Source: Rhizobiales bacterium UBA697
GTDB lineage: Bacteria; Pseudomonadota; Alphaproteobacteria; Rhizobiales; Ancalomicrobiaceae
Assembly (NCBI GenBank): GCA_002298965.1
Contig: DBMN01000085.1
Location: 1-11,270 of the forward strand
Direction: 5' to 3'
DNA: 11,270 nucleotides
Shown: positions 5,736 to 11,270 of the stretch, piece by piece
Numbering within the stretch: position 1 is the first letter of the stretch
Layout: each line of letters starts with the position of its first letter
Made by a program: the position numbers and the translations under genes
Notes under the pieces: generated by a model
The model's input: only the letters and a program-made list of their open reading frames with translations
What the model was told of the DNA's origin: nothing
Databases searched by the model: none

Positions 5736-6428
5736 ATGTCACGAATGACCAACGGTTCCTCGAGCGAGGACGGCGCGCGCACCGCGTCGCAGGCGATCCA
5801 TCGGCGTCTGCGCGACGAGATCGTGTCGATGCGCCGCCTGCCCGGCTCGTGGATCAACGAGAAGGAGATCGCGGCCGACTGCGGCGTCTCCCGCACGCCG
5901 GTGCGCGAGGCGCTGCTCCGGCTCGCCGACGAGCGGCTGGTGGAGATCGTGCCGAAGTCGGGGACGATCGTCGCTCGCATCCCGGCGGCGGTCCTGCCCG
6001 ACATCATCATGGCGCGCCGGGCGCTCGAGCGGCAGACGGTGACGATGGCGGCGGAGAAGGCGCTCGGCAGCGAGATCGCCAACCTCCGGGCGATCGTCGA
6101 GCGCCAGCGCGAGGCCGAGGCGGCCGGCGACACGGCGGCGTTCCACGTCGCCGACGAGGCGATGCACGCGGCGATCGCCGCGACGGCGGGCCATGCGACC
6201 ATCTGGTCGATGATCGAGCAGATCAAGGTCCAGCTCGACCGCTATCGCCGGCTGACCCTGCCGCGGCCGCATCGCATCGCCCGGGCGATCGAGGAACACG
6301 CCGGCATCGTCGAGGCGATCGCGGCGCACGATCCCGAGCTGGCCGGCCGTCTGATGGACGCCCATCTCGACGGTCTCTCCGACCTGCTCGACAAGCTGCA
6401 CGAGATGGAACCCGACTATTTCGCCTGA
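5736..6428 (+). CDS. GntR-family transcriptional regulator, FadR/FCD subfamily
   Basis: The 230-residue protein has an N-terminal winged helix-turn-helix at about 18-82. It contains QAIHRRLRDEIVSMRRLPGSW, then INEKEIAADCGVSRTPVREAL and the wing VEIVPKSGTIVARI. An all-helical FCD domain follows at about 88-220. D140 and H144 (DEAMH), H188 and H210 fit the Asp-His-His-His metal/ligand site of FCD regulators. The start at 5736 is chosen because it directly precedes the DNA-binding domain and follows an AGGCGGA-like site; a second Met at residue 4 is an alternative. The frame is open back to 5409, but those residues do not resemble the family. It is divergent from kdgK and is most likely the local repressor of the uronate cluster, released by KDG or another pathway intermediate. 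The ligand is inferred. Confidence 0.88.
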   Translation: MSRMTNGSSSEDGARTASQAIHRRLRDEIVSMRRLPGSWINEKEIAADCGVSRTPVREALLRLADERLVEIVPKSGTIVARIPAAVLPDIIMARRALERQTVTMAAEKALGSEIANLRAIVERQREAEAAGDTAAFHVADEAMHAAIAATAGHATIWSMIEQIKVQLDRYRRLTLPRPHRIARAIEEHAGIVEAIAAHDPELAGRLMDAHLDGLSDLLDKLHEMEPDYFA

Positions 6429-6480
6429 GCGGCGGGACGGCGGGTCTCCGTCCGGGCCTCGACGGGGCCCCGAAACGACG

Positions 6481-6502
6481 AAGGCCGCCCGAAGGCGGCC
6501 TT
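6481..6502. terminator. Bidirectional terminator hairpin between GntR gene and tRNA-Gly
   Basis: AAGGCCGCC (6481-6489) pairs perfectly with GGCGGCCTT (6494-6502). On the minus strand the loop is a cUUCGg tetraloop and the stem ends in CTT then CGTCGTTTC, fitting the end of the tRNA transcript. On the plus strand the stem is followed by TTGTC and lies 52 nt after the regulator stop. The A/T at the stem base allows function in both directions. Confidence 0.75.
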
Positions 6503-6530
6503 GTCGACATTCCCTCGCGAGGAGGGAAAA

Positions 6531-6605
6531 TGGAGCGGGCGAAGGGATTTGAACCCTCGACCCCAACCTTGGCAAGGTTGTGCTCTACCCCTGAGCTACA
6601 CCCGC
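6531..6605 (-). tRNA. tRNA-Gly, anticodon GCC
   Basis: The minus strand folds into a complete 75-nt cloverleaf. The acceptor stem is GCGGGTG with CGCCCGC (one G-T pair). The D arm is GCTC/GAGC with loop AGGGGTA. The anticodon arm is CAACC-TTGCCAA-GGTTG, giving anticodon GCC. The T arm is GAGGG-TTCAAAT-CCCTT. The discriminator is T and the 3' CCA is encoded. The GCC anticodon reads GGC and GGT glycine codons. It stands alone between the GntR gene and the ybaK-like gene, with the terminator at 6481-6502 behind it. Confidence 0.97.
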
Positions 6606-6928
6606 ATCCTGGGTACCGCCCGGCGTCGCCGCCGGACGGGCGCCTCTATGCCAAAGCCCGAGGCACATGGCAACCCCCTTTTTTCGGAAGATCGCCCGGG
6701 AAAGCGTTTTCCACAGGGCTGCCGAAATCAAATGCCAGTAAATTCAAGGCGATGCACGTTGCGCCGGCAAATTGTGCGACGGGCCGCGCGCGGGGCGATT
6801 TTGTGTCGTCGACGGGCGGCGAGGGGCGGGCGGATGCATCGCGGTCGCGCGCGCGGCCGCCTTGCCAGCGCGGCGGGGCTTCCCGTAAGGTCCGGCCACC
6901 CGCCAACGACGATGTTCGGACCCCTGTC
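6606..6928. other. Intergenic stretch between tRNA-Gly and the YbaK-family gene
   Basis: These 323 bases carry no convincing gene; the short frames here are GC-driven. It contains the candidate tRNA promoter (6645-6673), a GC dyad around 6618-6642 and a locally AT-richer part at about 6660-6780. The latter presumably includes the plus-strand promoter of the YbaK-family gene, though I see no clear -35/-10 pair for it. Confidence 0.5.
6645..6673 (-). promoter_or_regulatory. Candidate promoter of tRNA-Gly
   Basis: On the minus strand TTGCCA (6673-6668), a 5-of-6 match to the -35 box, is followed after 17 nt by CATAGA (6650-6645). Transcription would begin near 6638, about 33 nt before the mature tRNA 5' end, a normal leader length for a tRNA gene. 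The -10 box is poor. Confidence 0.4.
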
Positions 6929-7447
6929 ATGCCGCTCTCCCGCGCCGACCTCCTCGATCGCCTCGCCGCGCTCGGGATCGAGACGACGACCCACGATCAT
7001 CCCGCCGTCTTCACCGTGGCCGAGAGCCACGCGATCAAGGCGGCGCTGCCGGGCGGGCACAGCAAGAACCTCTTCATCAAGGACAAGAAGGGGCGGATCT
7101 TCCTCGTCACCGCCGAGGGCGATGCGGCGATCGACCTGAAGTCGATCTCCGAGAAGATCGGCGCCTCGGGCCGCGTCACCTTCTGCAAGCCGGAGCCGAT
7201 GATGGAGCTGCTCGGCGTCACGCCCGGCTCGGTGACCCCCTTCGGCATCATCAACGACGTCGAGCGGGTCGTCACCGTGGTGGTCGACGCAGCCATGTTG
7301 GAGCACGAGATCCTCAACTTCCATCCGCTGGAGAACACCGCCACGACGGCGATCCGACGCGAGGACTTCCTCCGCTTCCTCGAGGCGGAGGGCCATCCGG
7401 CGCTGGTCGCCGCCGTGTCGGACGGCAAGATCGCCGCGGAAGACTGA
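6929..7447 (+). CDS. YbaK/ProXp-ala-type prolyl-tRNA deacylase
   Basis: A 172-residue single-domain member of the YbaK/EbsC superfamily, in the PrdX/ProXp-ala branch. It begins LLDRLAALGIETTTHDHPAV followed by FTVAES, and continues with PGGHSKNLFIKDKKGRIFLV (41-60), where the lysines include the editing-site Lys. Then come TAEGDAAIDLKSISEKIG, the loop GVTPGSVTPFGIIND (96-110) and FHPLENTATT (131-140). Such enzymes hydrolyse Ala-tRNA(Pro), or related mischarged tRNAs, in trans. Alphaproteobacterial ProRS commonly lacks the inserted editing domain, so a stand-alone editor fits. The domain spans the full length, so the protein appears complete. No clear Shine-Dalgarno precedes the ATG, but the start agrees with the family's N-terminus. 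It is followed 128 nt later by the cnoX operon, same strand. Confidence 0.88.
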   Translation: MPLSRADLLDRLAALGIETTTHDHPAVFTVAESHAIKAALPGGHSKNLFIKDKKGRIFLVTAEGDAAIDLKSISEKIGASGRVTFCKPEPMMELLGVTPGSVTPFGIINDVERVVTVVVDAAMLEHEILNFHPLENTATTAIRREDFLRFLEAEGHPALVAAVSDGKIAAED

Positions 7448-7456
7448 CGCGGGCGC

Positions 7457-7489
7457 CCTCGCCGTGCGGGCGAGGCGTTGCGGAACGCC
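7457..7489 (+). terminator. Alternative hairpins after the YbaK-family gene
   Basis: Two stems share bases 7474-7475 and so exclude each other: CCTCGCC/GGCGAGG (7457-7463 with 7469-7475) and GGCGTT/AACGCC (7474-7479 with 7484-7489, loop GCGG). They lie directly behind the stop codon at 7447. No T-run follows, so termination is only possible, not shown. Confidence 0.3.
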
Positions 7490-7575
7490 GCCGATCGCAC
7501 CATGTTGAGTGCCGAAGATCCATCCGCCGGTCCCGCGCGTCGCGGTGCGACCGGCCCGTCCCGAGAAAGCCCGCC

Positions 7576-8517
7576 ATGTCCGGTCCCAGCTTCACCTTCT
7601 CCCCCGGCCTCACGGCCAAGCCCGCCCAGGCGACGGCCGTCGGCGGTGACGACACGGTGCGCGAAACCACCACCCGCGACTTCGTCAAGGACGTCATCGA
7701 CGCCTCGATGGAGGTCCCGGTGCTGGTCGACTTCTGGGCGGAGTGGTGCGGCCCGTGCAAGCAGCTCGCCCCGGCGATCGAGAAGGTGGTCAGGGCGACC
7801 AAGGGCAAGGTGAAGCTCGTCAAGATGAACATCGACCACCACCCGGAAGTGGCGGGCCAGATGGGCATCCGCTCGATCCCGGCGGTGGTCGCCTTCAAGG
7901 GCGGCCAGCCGGTCGACGCCTTCATGGGTGCGGTGCCGGAGAGCCAGATCAAGGCCTTCGTCGACAAGCTGACCGCGGGTGCGGCGCCCTCGCCGGTCGA
8001 CCAGCTGATCGCGGAGGCCGTGACCGCCGCCGCCGCCGGCGATCTGCAGACGGCGTCGCAGTATTTCGCCGCCGTCCTGCAGCAGGACCCGGAGAACCTC
8101 GAGGCGGCCCTCGGGCTGGCGGGCGTCTGCGTCGACGCCGGCGAGATCGACGAGGCGAAGCAGATCCTCGCCACGCTGCCGCCGGCCGCCGCCAGGGACC
8201 CGCGCGTCGCGGCGCTCGAGGCGCGCATCGCCGTCGCCGAGCAGACCGCGAGCCTGGGCGACGCCGCCGAACTCGAGGCGCGGATCACCCGCGATCCCGA
8301 CGATCATCAGGCTCGTTTCGACCTCGCCCTGCTGCTCGCCGCCAAGGGCCATCCCAACGAGGCGGTCGACCATCTGATCCAGATCTTCCGCAAGGACCGC
8401 ACCTGGAACGACGACGGCGCGCGCCGGCAGCTCCTCACCTTCTTCGACGCCTGGGGCCCCAAGGATCCGGCGACGCTCTACGGGCGTCGGCGGCTGTCCT
8501 CGGTTCTCTTCTCCTGA
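7576..8517 (+). CDS. cnoX: Chaperedoxin CnoX / YbbN-like thioredoxin-TPR protein
   Basis: The 313-residue protein has a non-conserved N-terminal tail (1-28), a thioredoxin domain (about 29-133) and a helical TPR-like C-terminal half. The thioredoxin domain shows VLVDFWAEWCGPC with C58 and C61 and the cis-proline loop RSIPAVVAF (P102). The C-terminal half contains repeat units such as AAAAGDLQTASQYFAAVLQQ, EAALGLAGVCVDAGEIDEAK and ARFDLALLLAAKGHPNEAVD. This is the architecture of CnoX, a cytoplasmic holdase and redox protein that passes protected clients to GroEL and DnaK. The intact WCGPC matches the redox-active Caulobacter type rather than E. coli CnoX, which lacks a functional CxxC. A GAGAAAG site precedes the ATG. 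The stop is 10 nt before the LON-domain gene, indicating an operon. Confidence 0.9.
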   Translation: MSGPSFTFSPGLTAKPAQATAVGGDDTVRETTTRDFVKDVIDASMEVPVLVDFWAEWCGPCKQLAPAIEKVVRATKGKVKLVKMNIDHHPEVAGQMGIRSIPAVVAFKGGQPVDAFMGAVPESQIKAFVDKLTAGAAPSPVDQLIAEAVTAAAAGDLQTASQYFAAVLQQDPENLEAALGLAGVCVDAGEIDEAKQILATLPPAAARDPRVAALEARIAVAEQTASLGDAAELEARITRDPDDHQARFDLALLLAAKGHPNEAVDHLIQIFRKDRTWNDDGARRQLLTFFDAWGPKDPATLYGRRRLSSVLFS

Positions 8518-8527
8518 GGACGGGCCG

Positions 8528-9208
8528 ATGACGCGCGCCGGCAACGAGGTCTACGACGGTCCGGGCGATCTGCCCGCGGTGCTGCCGGTGTTTCCGCTCG
8601 CGGGGGCTCTGCTCCTGCCGCGACGGGTGTTGCCGCTGATGATCTTCGAGCCGCGCTATCTCGCCATGGTCGAGGCGGCGCTCTCGGGCCATCGGCTGAT
8701 CGGCATGATCCAGCCGAAGGTCGACGCCGGGCGCGTCACCGTGGCGGCGCGGCCGCCGCTGGAGCAGGTCGGCTGCGTCGGACGCATCACCCAGTGGGGC
8801 GAGACCGGCGACGGGCGGCTGACGATCGGCCTGACCGGCGTCGCCCGGTTCACCATCGTCGAGGAACTGGCGACGACCACGCCCTACCGGCTCTGCCGCT
8901 TCGACAGCGCGCCCTTCGCCGCCGACTTCGAGCCGGGGCTCGGCGAGGATCTGGTCGATCGCGAGGCGGTTCTGTCGACGCTCGACGCCTGGCTCGAGGC
9001 CAATGCGCCGCAGATCGACCGCTCGACCTTCTCGGAGGCCGGCAACGAGGCGCTGGTCGACGGGCTGGCGATGATGTCGCCCTGCGGCCCGCGCGAGAAG
9101 CAGGCGCTGCTGGAGGCCACCACGGTGGCGGAGCGGGCGAACCTGCTGGTCGCCATCACCGAGCGGTCTCTCGGCGCCGCCGGCGGCCCCACCGGCCCAC
9201 TGCAATGA
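8528..9208 (+). CDS. Stand-alone LON substrate-binding-domain protein
   Basis: A 226-residue protein consisting only of the N-terminal substrate-binding (PUA-like) domain of Lon, without the ATPase or protease parts. Typical segments are LPVFPLAGALLLPRRVLPLM, then IFEPRYLAMVEAAL (48-51 begin the conserved FEPRY box), IGMIQPK, the turn GCVGRITQWGETGDGRLTIG and LTGVARFTI. The C-terminus is a helical bundle (LLEATTVAERANLLVAITER). Function is unknown; a role as adaptor or in protein quality control is inferred from the domain. The gene starts 10 nt after the cnoX stop, and its GAGGAC ribosome site overlaps that stop codon, so translational coupling is likely. A Trm112-like gene follows 13 nt downstream. 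Confidence 0.9.
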   Translation: MTRAGNEVYDGPGDLPAVLPVFPLAGALLLPRRVLPLMIFEPRYLAMVEAALSGHRLIGMIQPKVDAGRVTVAARPPLEQVGCVGRITQWGETGDGRLTIGLTGVARFTIVEELATTTPYRLCRFDSAPFAADFEPGLGEDLVDREAVLSTLDAWLEANAPQIDRSTFSEAGNEALVDGLAMMSPCGPREKQALLEATTVAERANLLVAITERSLGAAGGPTGPLQ

Positions 9209-9221
9209 GGGAGACGGCGCG

Positions 9222-9428
9222 ATGAGCGACGCGTTCCAGCCCGAGGATCGCCGGCGCGGCCGGATCGACCCGAAACTGCTCGAGCTTCTGGTCTGCCCGC
9301 TGACCAAGGGGCGGCTGGAATACGACGAGGCGGCGCAGGAGCTGATCTCGCCGGTCGCCAAGCTCGCCTATCCGATCCGCGACGGCGTGCCGATCCTGAT
9401 CGCCGAGGCGGCGCGCGAGATCGGCTGA
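9222..9428 (+). CDS. Trm112/YcaR (UPF0434) family small protein
   Basis: The 68-residue protein matches the bacterial Trm112-like family: DPKLLELLVCPLTKGRLEYD at 16-35, then ELISPVAKLAYPIRDGVPIL with the family's closing YPIRDGVPILI motif. Only one cysteine of a zinc-knuckle type (CPLTKG) is present, as is usual for the bacterial members. Eukaryotic Trm112 activates several methyltransferases; the partner in bacteria is largely unknown. A GAGGGAG ribosome site overlaps the end of the LON-domain gene, 13 nt upstream, so the three genes cnoX, LON and this one are read together. The operon ends at the hairpin at 9487-9507. Confidence 0.9.
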   Translation: MSDAFQPEDRRRGRIDPKLLELLVCPLTKGRLEYDEAAQELISPVAKLAYPIRDGVPILIAEAAREIG

Positions 9429-9486
9429 GACGCCTCTCTCGCGGCAGCGGGCGGTGCTCCGGCGGATCGGCCCCCAGAAACGACGA

Positions 9487-9507
9487 GGGCGGCCCCATAG
9501 GCCGCCC
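9487..9507. terminator. Convergent bidirectional terminator hairpin
   Basis: GGGCGGCC (9487-9494) pairs perfectly with GGCCGCCC (9500-9507) around a 5-nt loop. It lies between the Trm112-like gene (plus, stop 9428) and the DUF1737 gene (minus, stop 9535), exactly where both converging units should end. The preceding CGACGA and the stem type resemble the hairpin at 6481-6502, but there is no clear T-run. Confidence 0.6.
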
Positions 9508-9534
9508 CGCGCAATTCTCGGGCACGTCTCCCGC

Positions 9535-9741
9535 TCACCAGTCCGACAGCGTCACGTCGTCGTTCCAGGCGACGCCCGGCACGTCCTTGACGATCGCCTG
9601 GCCGCAGATCACCCGCCCCTGCACCGGATCGAAGGTCAGCGTCGGATTGCCCGCCAGTTGCCAGCCCTTGTTGAGGGCGGCGGAGACGCGCTTGCAGAAG
9701 GCGCTGTCGTCGGGACCGGTGAGATAGCGGTAGAGCTTCAT
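9535..9741 (-). CDS. DUF1737 family protein
   Basis: A 68-residue cytoplasmic protein opening with MKLYRYLTGPDDSAFCKRVS and continuing with AALNKGWQLAGNPTLTFD and RVICGQAIVKDV. This is the characteristic DUF1737 sequence, in which the GW.L.G.P.L.FD pattern is most conserved. The molecular role of the family is unknown. It follows the CoA ester lyase on the same strand with a 12-nt gap, so the pair is likely one transcript; GAGGC upstream of the ATG may serve as its ribosome site. A regulatory or stabilising role for the lyase is conceivable but not shown. Confidence 0.85.
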   Translation of the reverse strand: MKLYRYLTGPDDSAFCKRVSAALNKGWQLAGNPTLTFDPVQGRVICGQAIVKDVPGVAWNDDVTLSDW

Positions 9742-9753
9742 GGATGGACTGCC

Positions 9754-10635
9754 TCAAGCCTTGGCGGCGATGGCGTCGGCGATGGCGACGACGCGTTCGG
9801 CCATCTCGGCATGAAGCCGCTCGACCATCCGTCCGTCCAGCGAAATCACGCCCTTGGAGGCGTTTTCCGGCAGGGCGAAGGCGGCGAGGATCTTGCGCGC
9901 GGCCTCCACTTCCGCCTCGGACGGCGAGAAGGTGGCGTTGGCGACCTCGAGCTGGTTGGGGTGGATCAGCGTCTTGCCGTCCATGCCGAGATCGCGGCCC
10001 TGGGCGCATTCCGCCGCGAAGCCCTCGGCATCCGACAGGTTGTTGTAGACGCCGTCGATGACGTCGAGGCCGAAGGCGCGACCGGCGGCGATGGCCGTCG
10101 TCAGCCACGGCAGCATGGTGGTGCGGCCGGGCACGAAGCGCGCGCGCGTCTCCTTGGCGAGATCGTTGGTGCCGAGCACGAAGACCGTCAGGCGACGGCC
10201 CGCCGGAACGCTCGCCGCCGCGGCGATGTCGCGGGCGTTGAGGACCGCCAGCGGGGTCTCGAACATCGCCCAGATCTTGACGCTCTCGGGCGCGCCGAGC
10301 CGGTCGAGCTCGGCGACCGCCTCGAACACGTCCTCGGCCTTCGACACCTTGGGGATCAGGATGGCGTCGGGGGCGACCGCGACGGCGGCGGCGAGGTCGT
10401 CGCGACCCCAGGGGCCGGCGAGCCCGTTGACGCGGACGACCACCTCGCGCGAGCCGAAGCCGCCACCCTTGACGATCGCCGCCACCTGCTCGCGCGCCAC
10501 GAGCTTGGCGTCGGGGGCGACGGAGTCCTCGAGGTCGAGGATGACCGCATCGGTCGGGAGCGTCTTGGCCTTCTCGAGGGCGCGGGCGTTGGAACCCGGC
10601 ATGTAGAGGACGCTGCGGCGCGGACGAATGCTCAT
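9754..10635 (-). CDS. CoA ester lyase of the HpcH/HpaI - CitE family (malyl-CoA lyase-like)
   Basis: A 293-residue TIM-barrel enzyme. It begins MSIRPRRSVLYMPGSNARAL (YMPGSN phosphate/CoA region) and has DLEDSVAP at 34-41, VVRVNG with R68, the metal ligand E126 in FETPLAVLNA, GTNDLAKE (D157) and GMDGKTLIHPNQLEVAN at 217-233. These are the conserved substrate, Mg2+ and CoA-binding segments of the citrate lyase beta-subunit-like (CitE-like) family, whose members cleave (3S)-malyl-CoA, methylmalyl-CoA or citramalyl-CoA into acetyl-CoA or pyruvate plus a second acid. The exact substrate cannot be set from sequence. I chose the start at 10635 (GGAGAG 8 nt upstream, family N-terminus) rather than the ATG at 10710, whose extra 25 residues are unlike the family. 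It precedes a DUF1737 gene by 12 nt. Confidence 0.88.
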   Translation of the reverse strand: MSIRPRRSVLYMPGSNARALEKAKTLPTDAVILDLEDSVAPDAKLVAREQVAAIVKGGGFGSREVVVRVNGLAGPWGRDDLAAAVAVAPDAILIPKVSKAEDVFEAVAELDRLGAPESVKIWAMFETPLAVLNARDIAAAASVPAGRRLTVFVLGTNDLAKETRARFVPGRTTMLPWLTTAIAAGRAFGLDVIDGVYNNLSDAEGFAAECAQGRDLGMDGKTLIHPNQLEVANATFSPSEAEVEAARKILAAFALPENASKGVISLDGRMVERLHAEMAERVVAIADAIAAKA

Positions 10636-10746
10636 GGCGGGCTCTCCGGCGAGGTCGATCGGGCAGTGGTCGGTTCGGGCGCGAGGGCACGTCCGACCGG
10701 GTCGGACCATGCTCTAGCGAACCCCCCGCCGCACCGCAATCGGCCG

Positions 10747-11270
10747 ATGGGTGGACGGTGGTCAGTCGGCGTCGCGCCCGGTCAGGCGACCGGCGAGGGC
10801 GAGGAGGGCGAGGAGGGGGAGGAGGCCGAGGAGGCCACCACCACCGCCGCCGCGGACGACGACGACGACCTGGACGACGACCTGCCCCAGGACGACATGA
10901 GCGACATCACCGAGCGGTCCGAGGTGAAGGAGCTCATGGCCCGCGGGCGGGAGAAGGGCTTCCTCACCTACGACGAGGTGAACGACGCCCTCCCGTCCGA
11001 CATCGGCTCCGACCAGATCGACGACGTGATGTCGATGTTCGGCGAGCACGACATCGAGGTCGTGGACGGCGCCGAGAAGAAAATGAAGCTCCCGGACAAG
11101 CCGCCCGAGCCGGAGGCCAAGGCGGACGCCGAGGAGGAGAAGGACGAGGACGACGACGCCGGCTACGGCAAGTCCAACGACCCGGTCCGCATGTACCTGC
11201 GGAAGATGGGGTCGGTCTCGCTGCTCACCCGCGAGGGCGAGGTGGAGATCGCCAAGCGGATCGAGGATGG
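10747..11270 (+). CDS. rpoD: RNA polymerase sigma-70 RpoD, N-terminal part; open at right edge, start uncertain
   Basis: The frame reads without a stop to the window end. After an acidic low-complexity stretch (about 10795-10893) comes a region 1.1-like segment, DITERSEVKELMARGREKGF then LTYDEVNDALPSDIGSDQID and DVMSMFGEHDIEVVD. An acidic linker follows, then the start of region 1.2, NDPVRMYLRKMGSVSLLTRE with GEVEIAKRIEDG. This is the housekeeping sigma factor. The wording KMGSVSLLTREGEVEIAKRI and FGEHDIEVVD recalls myxobacterial and other deltaproteobacterial sigma factors. Alphaproteobacterial RpoD usually has REMGSVELLSREGEIAIAKRIE. The true start cannot be fixed: ATG 10747 is the first in-frame candidate but has no ribosome site, and the native N-terminus may be lost at a contig join. 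Low GC variation gives no further clue. Confidence 0.82.
   Translation, partial: MGGRWSVGVAPGQATGEGEEGEEGEEAEEATTTAAADDDDDLDDDLPQDDMSDITERSEVKELMARGREKGFLTYDEVNDALPSDIGSDQIDDVMSMFGEHDIEVVDGAEKKMKLPDKPPEPEAKADAEEEKDEDDDAGYGKSNDPVRMYLRKMGSVSLLTREGEVEIAKRIED

Noticed and set aside
6531..6605. tRNA-Gly as an integration site for a mobile element
   Set aside because: No integrase, direct repeat of the tRNA 3' end, or transposase is visible on either side.
6997..8544. Minus-strand 515-codon frame over the YbaK-family and cnoX genes
   Set aside because: It is the antisense shadow of two well-supported plus-strand genes.

Overview
The window reads as high-GC (roughly 70%) alphaproteobacterial DNA, most likely Hyphomicrobiales. 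The evidence is the GC-rich codon use, the Caulobacter/Rhizobium-style trans-editing prolyl-tRNA deacylase, the CnoX - LON-domain - Trm112 gene string, a DUF1737 protein beside a CoA ester lyase, and hairpins typical of alphaproteobacterial terminators. The last ~500 bases are the exception: they encode the N-terminal part of a sigma-70 that looks myxobacterial or deltaproteobacterial.

Region 1 (1-5167, all minus strand) is a catabolic cluster for unsaturated uronates from pectin-, alginate- or glycosaminoglycan-type polysaccharides. In transcription order it holds kdgK (KDG kinase), kdgT (KDG permease), a YhcH/DUF386 cupin-like protein, kduI, a kduD-type SDR dehydrogenase, a Tat-signal SnoaL-like protein and the 5' end of eda. 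Together they take up 2-keto-3-deoxygluconate and convert 5-keto-4-deoxyuronate (KduI, then KduD) to KDG, phosphorylate it (KdgK) and split KDPG to pyruvate and glyceraldehyde-3-phosphate (Eda). No polysaccharide lyase is visible, so the oligomer-degrading steps must lie elsewhere. Strong hairpins sit in several of the gaps. A ~195-nt palindrome-rich gap separates the core genes from the SnoaL/eda part.

Region 2 (5168-6428) is a divergent control region and a GntR/FCD regulator on the plus strand. An AT-rich patch in this GC-rich background contains a perfect 19-bp inverted repeat (TTGTATATCAGATATACAA). It is the best candidate operator for the regulator and overlaps a possible promoter facing kdgK.

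Region 3 (6429-9428) starts with a bidirectional terminator and tRNA-Gly(GCC) on the minus strand. On the plus strand follow a YbaK/ProXp-ala-type deacylase and a tight operon of chaperedoxin CnoX, a stand-alone LON substrate-binding-domain protein and a Trm112-like protein: tRNA quality control plus proteostasis housekeeping.

Region 4 (9429-10635) has a convergent terminator, then on the minus strand a CoA ester lyase of the HpcH/CitE family followed by a DUF1737 protein.

Region 5 (about 10747-11270) is an open-ended plus-strand reading frame with sigma-70 region 1.1 and the start of region 1.2. Its sequence differs from the usual alphaproteobacterial RpoD. It joins the rest within low-complexity GAGGAGG-type sequence, so a chimeric contig join is the leading explanation. 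I found no convincing mobile element, CRISPR array or wholly new system. The most interesting items are the operator/regulator pair, the related intergenic hairpins, the Tat-exported SnoaL protein inside the uronate cluster, and the foreign-looking rpoD end.
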